From NCBI RefSeq assembly GCF_025465935.1, contig NZ_JANLNV010000041.1, positions 1-64,000 of the forward strand: 64,000 bases of DNA, read 5' to 3'. Every line of letters starts with the position of its first letter. Position 1 is the first letter of the stretch. This DNA is from Pseudomonas sp. 7P_10.2_Bac1. GTDB lineage: Bacteria; Pseudomonadota; Gammaproteobacteria; Pseudomonadales; Pseudomonadaceae. The translations under genes were made by a program, and so were the position numbers. Below are positions 17,635 to 26,243 of this stretch, in pieces. The notes beneath the pieces were generated by a model. That model was given only the letters and a program-made list of their open reading frames with translations, ran no database searches and was not told the origin of the DNA.

Positions 17635-18672
17635 ATGAAAAATCTCCCCATGCCCGATTGGTCACGCTGGTTCAGTTGGAAGATCGCAGAAGCTGATTTT
17701 GAAGAGCGTCGTGAGCGCTACATACGTTTTGAGAATTACGTGATTAATTTTGAAGACAACGTGAAGGGCATGCACATGATTACTACCGACTTGCCCAAAT
17801 ATCGCGAGCGCTCCAAGCCCGGTGGCTTGATGACTTCGACGCGGCGTCGGCTTTGGGACACCCTAGACTGGCTCAATCTGCAATATTCCGCCGGTGCCCC
17901 GGTAGAACAATTGGCGCAGGTCTGGCCCTATGCCCTGGAGTGGGCGGAAGAATACGGAGAGTTTCACGCGCAGTACCATCAGTCGCCTGAAGCGGGCAAT
18001 TACATGACACCTCACGCCGCCTTGCGCACCGAAGAGTATTGGATCGTTGCCTTGCGTCTGACCTGTTGCGGCTTGCTTAGCGGTTACGCGCATTGCATGC
18101 CCAGGGTCATGGCATTTCTGGATTACGCCAATGAATTGATGGGCGTGCGCGACGGTTTACTGGAGCGCTTGGTGCGCCCGTTTGTGCCGGATCGCGGCAC
18201 GCCGCCGGACAGCTGTACCCGGCATTTGCCGTATCGAAAATTGCTCAAGGTGTTCAACGGTATTCCGGCCAAACGTCCCGGATTGCTCAAAACCTATTTG
18301 GATGAGTGGTACCACGCCAGCCGCCGCGAGCCTTATATCGATAGGCATGAACGGGGCGGGTTTAGTCATTTTGGCTACTGGTCCTGGGAAGCTGCGGCAG
18401 TGACCTGGTTACTGCGCATCGACGACAGCAGCTACCGCGATATGCCGTTCTACCCCAAAGACTGGGCCGATTTCGCCCGGCAATACCCTCCACCGCCCCT
18501 TGATTCGATCCGACGTAACGCAGACAGCTGCCCGCAAAGCGGTTGGTGGTGGAGCGATGCGAGTAGCGATTCCCTGCGCCGTTTTGAGGCAGGGGAGATT
18601 TTCCCGGACGCAGGCACCGCCCGAGGCATCACGGTGTGGTACTGGGCGCTCGACCAGCGCAGGGAGGGTTGA
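17635..18672 (+). CDS. PoNi-like immunity protein (DUF1910/DUF1911 type)
   Basis: A 345-residue all-helical cytosolic protein with no signal peptide or membrane segment. It resembles the DUF1910-DUF1911 immunity family that neutralises PoNe nucleases: N-terminal half to about residue 120 (RERYIRFENYVINFEDN, LWDTLDWLNLQYSAGAP), then the C-terminal half with YLDEWYHASRREPYIDRHE and GYWSWEAAAVTWLLRIDDSSYRD, the latter being the family hallmark. The ATG at 17635, 4 bp after the effector stop, is preferred over a longer frame from 17482 that would overlap the effector by almost 150 bp. Toxin-then-immunity order and tight spacing fit an effector-immunity pair. Confidence 0.85.
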   Translation: MKNLPMPDWSRWFSWKIAEADFEERRERYIRFENYVINFEDNVKGMHMITTDLPKYRERSKPGGLMTSTRRRLWDTLDWLNLQYSAGAPVEQLAQVWPYALEWAEEYGEFHAQYHQSPEAGNYMTPHAALRTEEYWIVALRLTCCGLLSGYAHCMPRVMAFLDYANELMGVRDGLLERLVRPFVPDRGTPPDSCTRHLPYRKLLKVFNGIPAKRPGLLKTYLDEWYHASRREPYIDRHERGGFSHFGYWSWEAAAVTWLLRIDDSSYRDMPFYPKDWADFARQYPPPPLDSIRRNADSCPQSGWWWSDASSDSLRRFEAGEIFPDAGTARGITVWYWALDQRREG

Positions 18673-18769
18673 GCTCATGCCTGAACTTTGACTGATCAAC
18701 CCGTCACCCCCCCCATTTGATCACCCGTTAGCGGACGCGACCTAAGTAAAAGGTGCGCAGGAGTTGTAC

Positions 18770-21700
18770 ATGCTGAATATCTGGAGTTACTTCACGCGCT
18801 GGGGACTGCCGCTGCTGCGCCAAGTCAACAGCGCCGCGCCCGTTTTGGTGGCGCTAGCGGTGTTGTTTGCCTTGGTCGGGATCTGGTGGTTAGGGCCGCA
18901 GTGGATATGGCGTGAACATAAGCCGCTGGCCGAGTTACACATGCGATTGGTCGTCAGTGTGTGGGTGCTGCTGGTACCTATCGTTATTTGGGCATGGTGG
19001 AGTCGGCGTCGTTATAAGAAGTGGCAGACCGAGCGTCAACACGAGGCTGCGGTAGAGGCTGATCCCTGCCTGCCCTATGTTGAGGCGCAGGAACGGGCGC
19101 TGGACCGCAGCTTGGCCAGCTTGCTGGATAACATGGAACACCGTCGTTCACTGTATCAATTGCCGTGGTATTTGGTGCTAGGGGAGGAGAATGCCGGTAA
19201 GACCAGTCTGATTACCCGTTCCAATCAAAGCTTTTCGCTGTCTCATGTGGCCAAGGCCGGGGCACGTGCCTATCACGACGAGATGTTGGCCTACACCGTG
19301 GATTGGTGGATAGGTCATGAAGCGGTATTGATTGACCCGCCAGGCGAATTCATCACCCAGCCGAAGGGGGGGCCGAGCACAGGTCCGACTGATATGACCG
19401 GGGTGGTGAAGCAGAGTGTTGATAAAGAGAAGCCGGTCTTGCCGGCGGGCACCCATCCACGGCTGTGGCTGCATCTGCTTGACTGGCTGGGCCGCAACCG
19501 CAGCCGGCGTGCCTTGAATGGCGTGGTATTGGTGGTTGATCTCCAGGCTTTGCTCAAGCAAAGCCCAGAACAACGCAAGGCGCTGGCGACGGTCTTGCGC
19601 ACGCGCGTCTATGAACTGACCCGGCAGTTGGGCACGCGTTTGCCGCTGTACGTGGTATTGAGCAAGCTTGATCTGCTGGAAGGCTTCGAAGAGTTCTTCG
19701 CCCGTTTGCCCCGTTCAATGCGCGAAGACCTGTTGGGCTTTACCTTCAGCCTGGAAGGCGTAGACGACTTTGATGCATGGCTGGCGGAGTTGAGAACACG
19801 CTTTGACCGTTTTGTAGAGCAGTTGAATGATCAGGTACTCGACAGTCTCAGCGAATCGCGCGCGCAGGAGGAGCGGGATCGGATGCTGGCCTTGGTGGGG
19901 CAGTTGTCAGGGGTGCGCCCGGCGTTGTTCAGTGTTCTCACTGAAATGCTCGGCAGTGATCGCTTCACGACCCCGGCCTTGGTGCGTGGATTGTATTTGT
20001 CTTCGGTTTACCAGCAAGGTGAGCTGAGTAATGCGTTCGTCCGTGAAGCAGCTCTACCACACGGCCTGAAGGCACCTGCGCCAGAGGCCAAACCCGCTGG
20101 GGGCACGCTGATTTATTTTGCCCAGCATCTGTTTCAGCGCATTATTTATTCCGAAGCGGGACTGGCAGGCGATAACGTCAAGGTCACGCAGAGCAAGCGC
20201 CGTTTGCTTTTGGCCGGTTCTGTCGTGGCCGCGTTGGGCGGGTTGCTGGTGGTCGGTGGATGGCAGTTCTACTTCGGTATCAATCGCGATAAAGCCGATA
20301 CCGTCCTGCTCAAAAGCCGGGAGTTCAGTGCCCGTGATATCGACAGTCGCGTGGATGTCACCGGGCGCAATCTGTTGGCACCATTGGACCAGATACGGGA
20401 TGCGGTGGCCGTTTACGGCGACTACCGCCAAGCCTGGCCTTTGCTGGCCGAAATGGGCTTGTATCAAGGTCGGGCAATTGGGCCGATGGTGGATGCGGCT
20501 TATCTCAACCTGTTGTCCAAACGCTTTCTACCAGCCATTGCCGGTGGTGCCATGACGGTGATCGATACTGCACCGCCAGGCAGTAGTGAGCAGTTGGCAG
20601 CGTTGCGCGTGTATCGGATGATCGAAGAGCGGAAGAATCGCCGTCCGGCGATGGTCAAAGAGTGGATGGCCGCTCAGTGGCAGCGTGCTTATCCCGGCCA
20701 AGGCCAGGTGCAGGCCGATTTGATGCATCATCTGGATTACGCTTTGCAATACGCTGATGCTGATTTACCTCAGTACAGCGGGCGCGTGGCTGAGGTGCAG
20801 CAGGAACTACGCAAGGTCCCCCTGGCGCAGCGGGTGTATGCGCGCATGAAGCAAGATGCTCAAGCGCGGTTGCACGCGCCGCTGGATTTGCGTCACGAAG
20901 TGGGACCAGCGTTCGATATGGTCTACCAGTCGCTGCCAGGTGCGGGGGAGTCCAGTCATGAGGCGCAATTGACGCTGGCGTCGTTGTTAACCGCCAAGGG
21001 CTTTCGCGACTATTTCGAGGCCAATACCTCACAAGTGATTGAACTGGCGATGATCGACGCCTGGGTGCTGGGCGAGCGACAAAAGCTCGACTACTCCGAG
21101 GAAGATCGCAAGGTTTTGACAGAGCGTGTGCGCACGCTGTACAGCGCCGATTATGTGGACAGTTGGCGCCGCGCCTTGAATGCGCTGGCCGTCACCGATT
21201 TTCGTGATTTGAGTCATGGTGTGGCCGTGCTGGAGCAGGTGACGGGTCCGGCTGCGCCATTGCGCCGTTTGTTGGAAAGCGTGCGTGACAATACGGTGAT
21301 CTACCCTCCGCTGGCGGCTGCGGGCACATCGCTGGCAGTGGCCGAGGTCAAACAGCCCCAGTCTGACGAGGCAGGGCAGCGCCAGGCAGCAGGCATCCGA
21401 CGTGCCTTTGCCGGGCTGTCCGATTTGCTCACAGACAAGGGCGAGCGTCCGTCGTATTACGACGAGACCCAGCAAGCGATCCTGGCAGTCTACGACTATG
21501 CCAAGGCTGTTCAAGACCAGCCGGATCGAGGTAAGGCCGCGCTCAACGCTGTACTCAAACGATTCTCGATGACCGGCCCCGATCCGATTGCGACGTTGCA
21601 GCGGGTTGCTACCGGCTTACCTGAACCCATGAATCAGCAGGTAAGGCATCTTGCGGACCAGACCTCACAGGTGCTGGTGTTTGAGGCGTTGCGCGAGCTG

Positions 21701-22426
21701 GAAAAGCGCTGGGATACGGAGATCTACAGCTTCTACCAGCAACGGTTGGCCGGACGTTACCCGTTTTCGGGCAGTTCGGTGGATGCTTCACTGGACGACT
21801 TCGAGGCCTTCTTCGGGCCTCAAGGTCGCTTGCAGAAGTTCCAGGATCAGTACTTGAACGTATTTATCAAGGATAACTTGGACGCGTTGTACTCCAGCCA
21901 GCGTGGCAACTATTTAGTACGCACAGATGTACTCACCCAACTGGAAACGGCCCAGCGCATTCGCGATACCTTCTTCAACCAGCGTGGCGCCCTCAGTGTG
22001 CAGATGACTCTTGAGCCGCTGGCCCTGAGCGGCAATCAGCGCAGCAGTTTGCTCAGCAGCGACGGTCAGCTGATCCCTTACAGTCACGGCCCTAGCCAGA
22101 GTATCGGGTTGATCTGGCCGAACGTGCTGGGGGATGCCAGTGGGAGCCGGTTGACCTTGGTTAACAGTGCAGGCAACAGTGTCAGCCTCGGTTTCCGTGG
22201 CCCATGGTCTCTGTTTCGCTTGCTCAACCGGGGGCAGCTCAATGCTCGTACGGCCACTAGCGTTGACCTGAGCTTTATTGCCGGTGACGGCATGATGCGT
22301 TACCGGATCAGCGCTGAGAAGGCCAACAACCCGATTAGCCAGCGCAGTTTCGAGGGCTTCGTTTTGCCCCGGACTTTGCTTCAGGATCGGTCGAAATCTG
22401 GGGTGAGCGAGGTCGCCCAGCGTTAA
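18770..22426 (+). CDS. tssM: TssM (IcmF family) inner-membrane complex protein
   Basis: A 1218-residue TssM, the large inner-membrane protein that spans the periplasm to meet TssJ. Two transmembrane helices lie at about residues 20-45 and 60-80. A cytoplasmic NTPase-like domain has the Walker A-type LGEENAGKTSL near residue 138, a third helix lies near 480-505 (LLLAGSVVAALGGLLVVGGW), and a long periplasmic domain ends in the DUF1215-type beta region (GFRGPWSLFRLL). The ATG at 18770 has GGAG 7 nt upstream; a TTG at 18764 is less likely. It is separated from its partners tssL and tssJ by the whole locus. It follows the effector-immunity pair by 97 bp, as if that pair had been inserted between vgrG and tssM. 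Confidence 0.96.
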   Translation: MLNIWSYFTRWGLPLLRQVNSAAPVLVALAVLFALVGIWWLGPQWIWREHKPLAELHMRLVVSVWVLLVPIVIWAWWSRRRYKKWQTERQHEAAVEADPCLPYVEAQERALDRSLASLLDNMEHRRSLYQLPWYLVLGEENAGKTSLITRSNQSFSLSHVAKAGARAYHDEMLAYTVDWWIGHEAVLIDPPGEFITQPKGGPSTGPTDMTGVVKQSVDKEKPVLPAGTHPRLWLHLLDWLGRNRSRRALNGVVLVVDLQALLKQSPEQRKALATVLRTRVYELTRQLGTRLPLYVVLSKLDLLEGFEEFFARLPRSMREDLLGFTFSLEGVDDFDAWLAELRTRFDRFVEQLNDQVLDSLSESRAQEERDRMLALVGQLSGVRPALFSVLTEMLGSDRFTTPALVRGLYLSSVYQQGELSNAFVREAALPHGLKAPAPEAKPAGGTLIYFAQHLFQRIIYSEAGLAGDNVKVTQSKRRLLLAGSVVAALGGLLVVGGWQFYFGINRDKADTVLLKSREFSARDIDSRVDVTGRNLLAPLDQIRDAVAVYGDYRQAWPLLAEMGLYQGRAIGPMVDAAYLNLLSKRFLPAIAGGAMTVIDTAPPGSSEQLAALRVYRMIEERKNRRPAMVKEWMAAQWQRAYPGQGQVQADLMHHLDYALQYADADLPQYSGRVAEVQQELRKVPLAQRVYARMKQDAQARLHAPLDLRHEVGPAFDMVYQSLPGAGESSHEAQLTLASLLTAKGFRDYFEANTSQVIELAMIDAWVLGERQKLDYSEEDRKVLTERVRTLYSADYVDSWRRALNALAVTDFRDLSHGVAVLEQVTGPAAPLRRLLESVRDNTVIYPPLAAAGTSLAVAEVKQPQSDEAGQRQAAGIRRAFAGLSDLLTDKGERPSYYDETQQAILAVYDYAKAVQDQPDRGKAALNAVLKRFSMTGPDPIATLQRVATGLPEPMNQQVRHLADQTSQVLVFEALRELEKRWDTEIYSFYQQRLAGRYPFSGSSVDASLDDFEAFFGPQGRLQKFQDQYLNVFIKDNLDALYSSQRGNYLVRTDVLTQLETAQRIRDTFFNQRGALSVQMTLEPLALSGNQRSSLLSSDGQLIPYSHGPSQSIGLIWPNVLGDASGSRLTLVNSAGNSVSLGFRGPWSLFRLLNRGQLNARTATSVDLSFIAGDGMMRYRISAEKANNPISQRSFEGFVLPRTLLQDRSKSGVSEVAQR

Positions 22427-22441
22427 GAAAGAGGGGGGGTA

Positions 22442-22663
22442 ACGGATAGAGCTCAGACGCTGAAATGTGCAGTCCAGGCGCTGGAGCAGTTCTGGGCCTC
22501 GCTGCCCTTTGTGCGCGAGGACATGCCGGGGATTCAGGCTGCTTACGAAACGGTGCTGGCCCTGTTGCGTGATAGCGTTAAGTTCTTGCTGCCCAATCGC
22601 GCCGAACTCGTGGACATGAGCGAGCTTCGGCAAGTGCATGTGGATATGGCGCGGCTACCATAA
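22442..22663 (+). pseudogene. Unrecognised coding-like remnant after tssM
   Basis: A 73-codon open stretch with protein-like composition (QALEQFWASLPFVREDMPGI, then LLPNRAELVDMSELRQ) starts just past the tssM stop and ends at TAA (22661-22663). It has no good start codon or ribosome-binding site; an internal GTG or ATG would leave only about 45-55 residues. It looks like the 3' end of a lost helical protein. I cannot name the family. It lies between the T6SS cluster and another truncated gene, so it is probably part of the same deletion or insertion scar. Confidence 0.35.
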
Positions 22664-22716
22664 CTATTGAAAATCCAGCGCTGAGTTTTATCAGATAACG
22701 CTGCATAGCGGGTGCT

Positions 22717-23229
22717 GTCTCGGTATTGCCGATCGGTGCAGGTATGAACTGTGAGGCAGCGATCAACCCTCTGGTGTCGCGCAAACAACAACTCAGCGTG
22801 CTCAAGCACATCGAGTTGGCCCGCCAGCAAGGTGCACGCGTGGTGTCGGGTGGTGAGTTGCAAGAAGGTGAGGGCTTCTATGTGCAGCCAACCATTTTGG
22901 CGGACATTGACCACAGCATGGCGGTTGCCCGCGAGGAAGTGTTTGGACCTGTGCTGGCCGTAATGCCGTTTGATGATGAAGATACCGCCATCAATCTGGC
23001 CAACGATAACCGCTATGGCCTGGCTGCCAGCCTCTGGACCAACGATCTGACCAAGGCGCTGAACCTGGTGCCACGCATTGAAGCCGGCACCGTGTGGGTC
23101 AATGCCCATGTGCTGCTTGACCCGGCCATGCCGTTTGGTGGCGTCAAGCAATCGGGCATGGGGCGTGAATTCGGGCGCATGGTGATCGAGGCCTATACGG
23201 AGCTTAAGTCGGTGTGCATCGCACACTGA
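22717..23229 (+). pseudogene. 3' fragment of an aldehyde dehydrogenase gene
   Basis: About 170 codons match the C-terminal third of an NAD-dependent aldehyde dehydrogenase, closest in style to the phenylacetaldehyde dehydrogenase (FeaB) type. Visible landmarks are INPLVSRKQ, YVQPTILADIDHSMAVAREE, EVFGPVLAVMPFDDED, GLAASLWTNDL and PFGGVKQSGMGREFG. The cofactor-binding domain and catalytic cysteine, some 330 residues, are absent: in-frame stops occur just upstream, near 22700. There is no ribosome-binding site. It is therefore a dead fragment. It marks the right boundary of the T6SS region and points to a rearrangement there. Confidence 0.88.
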
Positions 23230-23360
23230 TTACGCCAGCTTCGAACGCAGAGGTGAGGGGTCGCAATGCCCCTCACGCGGACACCTGTCATTAATTTTAT
23301 GTCGACTGATACAAAACCTATGATAAGGTCCGCAACACACCTCAAGAGCACCTGTGGAAC

Positions 23361-23972
23361 ATGGCCCGTCCTCGTACATTCGATGAAGCACTCATTCTCA
23401 ACGCAGCCGTTGATGCCTTTTGGGTGCGGGGTTATGAGGGGACTTCGACCCGGGATCTGGTGAAGTGCACCGGCCTCAGCCAGCCCAGTCTCTACAACGC
23501 CTTTGGCGACAAGCGAAGCCTGTACCGTCGCTCTCTTGAACATTATCTGGAATGCAGCGTACGTGATCGAATCCGACGCCTTGAGGCCTTGTCGGACGCG
23601 GGTAGGGCGATTACCGGTTTTTTTGCTGAGGTGCTTGAGCGTTCGCTGAGCGATCCCCTTCATCGTGGCTGTTTGCTGGTGAACTCGGCCCTTGAAGTGA
23701 CAGCCGAAGACCCGGACTTGCGTCAGGCCGTGGCCAGTGAGTTAGAGACTATTCGGCGTTTTTTCCAGGACCGTTTGGCTGCATTTCATGACCAGCAGGG
23801 TGGAGTACCCGCGGTTGATGTTCGTCGGGGTGCCAATCACCTGTTGAGCGTTCTGCTGGGCATCAGGGTCCTGGCGCGCGTCAACCCGGAACCCGAAGAC
23901 CTGACACAAGCCATTGATGTTGCACTTAACAGCCTGGGCTTGCCGCCCCTGGCCCCTTCCTGCGCTCACTAA
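23361..23972 (+). CDS. TetR/AcrR-family transcriptional regulator
   Basis: A 203-residue repressor-type regulator. The N-terminal helix-turn-helix is canonical: FDEALILNAAVDAFWVRGYEGTSTRDLVKCTGLSQPSLYNAFGDKR across residues 7-52, in pieces typical of TetR proteins. The C-terminal ligand domain, with RGCLLVNSALEVTAEDPDL, is of the type often paired with detoxification enzymes. It lies 22 bp upstream of a glutathione S-transferase gene and the two are likely co-transcribed, so the regulator probably controls both in response to an electrophile. The ligand is unknown. Confidence 0.92.
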   Translation: MARPRTFDEALILNAAVDAFWVRGYEGTSTRDLVKCTGLSQPSLYNAFGDKRSLYRRSLEHYLECSVRDRIRRLEALSDAGRAITGFFAEVLERSLSDPLHRGCLLVNSALEVTAEDPDLRQAVASELETIRRFFQDRLAAFHDQQGGVPAVDVRRGANHLLSVLLGIRVLARVNPEPEDLTQAIDVALNSLGLPPLAPSCAH

Positions 23973-23994
23973 GCTCACTGTATGGAGTCACCCC

Positions 23995-24672
23995 ATGATC
24001 CAGTTTTACTATCACCCGTCCCCCAACCCCGCAAAAATTGCGCTGTTTCTGGAAGAGACGGGCTTGCCCTACGAGCTCATTCCGGTCGATACCCGCAAGG
24101 GTGAGCAGCACGATCCTGCGTTTCTCAAGATAAACCCGAATGCCAAGACGCCCGCGATGGTGGACGGCGACGCTATCGTGTTCGACAGCAATGCCATGTT
24201 GCTGTATCTGGCCGAGAAAACCGGCCAGTTTCTACCGAGCGGCGACCTCAAGTCACGTGGTGACATGTACAGCTGGTTGATGTTCGTTGCCACCGGGATT
24301 GGGCCTTACTCGGGGCAAGCCGTGCATTTCAAGCATTTTGCCCCTGAACCCAAAGACTATGCCGTCACACGCTACAACTACGAAGCCTGGCGTCACTGGT
24401 CCATTATCAATGATCGCCTGGCCAACAGCCCGTACATGCTGGGCAACGAATACACCTTGGTCGATATGGCGGTATGGGGTTGGGCGCGCGCAGTCCCGTT
24501 CATTCTGGGTGAGAACGCCTGGGAAAAGCTGCCAAACGTCAAGCGTCTTCTAGATGAGATCAATACCCGACCGGCCGCGCAGCGTGCTGAGGCACTGAAG
24601 ACCCAGCACACTTACAAGACTGAAATGGACGCTGATGCTCGCAAAGCGATGTTCCCGCAGATCGCGCATTAA
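23995..24672 (+). CDS. Glutathione S-transferase family protein
   Basis: A 225-residue GST. The thioredoxin-like N-terminal domain shows YYHPSPNPAKIALFLEETGLPYE and the cis-proline region INPNAKTPAMVD followed by FDSNAMLLYLAE, the glutathione gamma-glutamyl binding motif. The all-helical C-terminal domain has YTLVDMAVWGWARAVPFI. This layout is close to bacterial Ure2-like/YfcG GSTs. The ATG at 23995 has GGAG 8 nt upstream; an earlier in-frame start at 23914 would lie inside the tetR gene. Substrate unknown. Confidence 0.9.
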   Translation: MIQFYYHPSPNPAKIALFLEETGLPYELIPVDTRKGEQHDPAFLKINPNAKTPAMVDGDAIVFDSNAMLLYLAEKTGQFLPSGDLKSRGDMYSWLMFVATGIGPYSGQAVHFKHFAPEPKDYAVTRYNYEAWRHWSIINDRLANSPYMLGNEYTLVDMAVWGWARAVPFILGENAWEKLPNVKRLLDEINTRPAAQRAEALKTQHTYKTEMDADARKAMFPQIAH

Positions 24673-24723
24673 ACAGCACGACGCTACTTAACTGCAGGTA
24701 CTGCTCAAGGCGTCCTTTCTGAT

Positions 24724-26214
24724 TCAGTGATGAAATACCGGCCCATTGGGCTTTAGCCGGATCCCGTCACGCAGCCTTGTCCAAGGGATGTCGGCGGGGT
24801 CGGCAGTCATCGGGCCGGGTGCCTTGGCTACCAGCACGTGCTCGGCAATGGGCTGGAAGTCGGCGCGAAAATGCACTGAGCTTTTGTTGACCAGTACGCT
24901 CATTTTTTCAGGAATTATGCCGGCCAGTCGGTACAGGGTACGGTCCAGCATCTGGCATTTGCTGGAGCTGACGGCGATCTGCACATCGCCAATCTTCAGG
25001 CAGGCAACGGGGCCGACATCGACGTCCATGCCATTCATCATAGGCCCTTCGAACCGGCAACGGCCATCGGACAGGTGGGTCACTTGAAAGCGCCCGCGCA
25101 GAGGCGAGTCACCCGGCACGCCAGATTGCCCGCCCAATGAGATGTCGATGACACTGCCAAGCCCTGCGGCAATGGCGGACTGAACGGCTGCCGGGTCGTA
25201 GATCAGCCCCACGGCGGCGTTGCGCGCGTCATGTTTGATCAGGGCCTTGAGCAGGCCCATGGTGTTGGCATCGCCGCCCGCTCCGGGGTTGTCCTGGGTG
25301 TCTGCAATGACGATGGGGCGCTGTGCCGACTCAGCCAGGGCCATCGCCCGCTGCACGGCTTCGTCCGGCAGCAGCAGGGGCACTTCCCACTGATATTCTT
25401 CACTGACCAACTTCTCATACAGGGTGGTGACGGCCTGGTTTAACGGCTGTGAGTGCAAGCCATAGCCCCAGATGACCGGTCCGCATTCTTCGAAGTCCGC
25501 CGCAGGAAAACCCGGCGTGAAGGACAGTGACAAGTCTTCGGACTCAAGCTGCGCCAATTGCAGGTAAAGGCTGCGTGCAGGATCGAGGAGGGTGCACATG
25601 CCATTGACTGGAATCAGGAAGGGCAGCCGCAGGTGGGCGCAATGCAGCTTGCCGCAGCGTAGCCGCAGGTCGAGCAACCGAGCCGCCTTGACGCCGGTGT
25701 CGGCCATGTCCACGTGGGGGTAGGTGCGAAAAGCAACCATGGCATCGGCTTGCTCGAGCATCACTTCGGTCACGTTGGCGTGCAGGTCCAGTGACACCAC
25801 GATCGGTAGCTCCGGCCCCACGACCGCGCGCAGTCGACTGAGGAGCGTGCCTTCGCCGTCGTCGGTGTGTTCGGCAACCATGGCGCCGTGCAGGTCCAGA
25901 TAAATGCCATCGATGGTTTCGTTGGCCGCCGCCTCGATGATTTCACCGGCAATGCGCTCATAGGTCTCTTGGGTGACGTGGGCCGATGGGCTGGCCCCGG
26001 CCCAGATCACCGGAACCACGTCATAACCCAGGCGTTCGGCCTCAAGCAAAAAGCCGCCAGCCGGGATGTTGACCTCGCGTAACTTCAACAGGTCCTGGCC
26101 TCTGACCATTTGCGGAAACCCTTCACCTCTGACGAAGTTTTCGTAGGCCGCTTTGGAAGGCGCGAAGGTATTTGTCTCGTGCTGGAAACCAGCGACCAGA
26201 ATTCGATAGGTCAT
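24724..26214 (-). CDS. M81-family hydrolase, MlrC (microcystinase C) type
   Basis: A 496-residue member of the M81 metallopeptidase family, whose founder MlrC acts on linearised microcystin. Family blocks are VAGFQHETNTFAP at the N-terminus, YLDLHGAMVAEHTDDGEG and VSLDLHANVTEVM (metal-binding Asp/His residues), TYPHVDMADTG and DTQDNPGAGGDANTMGLL. Such genes are common in Pseudomonas, where the real substrate is probably not microcystin but a peptide or amide. It follows an MFS transporter by 29 bp on the same strand, so uptake and hydrolysis are likely linked. AAAAGG lies 13 nt before the start. Confidence 0.88.
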   Translation of the reverse strand: MTYRILVAGFQHETNTFAPSKAAYENFVRGEGFPQMVRGQDLLKLREVNIPAGGFLLEAERLGYDVVPVIWAGASPSAHVTQETYERIAGEIIEAAANETIDGIYLDLHGAMVAEHTDDGEGTLLSRLRAVVGPELPIVVSLDLHANVTEVMLEQADAMVAFRTYPHVDMADTGVKAARLLDLRLRCGKLHCAHLRLPFLIPVNGMCTLLDPARSLYLQLAQLESEDLSLSFTPGFPAADFEECGPVIWGYGLHSQPLNQAVTTLYEKLVSEEYQWEVPLLLPDEAVQRAMALAESAQRPIVIADTQDNPGAGGDANTMGLLKALIKHDARNAAVGLIYDPAAVQSAIAAGLGSVIDISLGGQSGVPGDSPLRGRFQVTHLSDGRCRFEGPMMNGMDVDVGPVACLKIGDVQIAVSSSKCQMLDRTLYRLAGIIPEKMSVLVNKSSVHFRADFQPIAEHVLVAKAPGPMTADPADIPWTRLRDGIRLKPNGPVFHH

Positions 26215-26243
26215 GGCAGTAAAGACACCTTTTTATAATTGAT

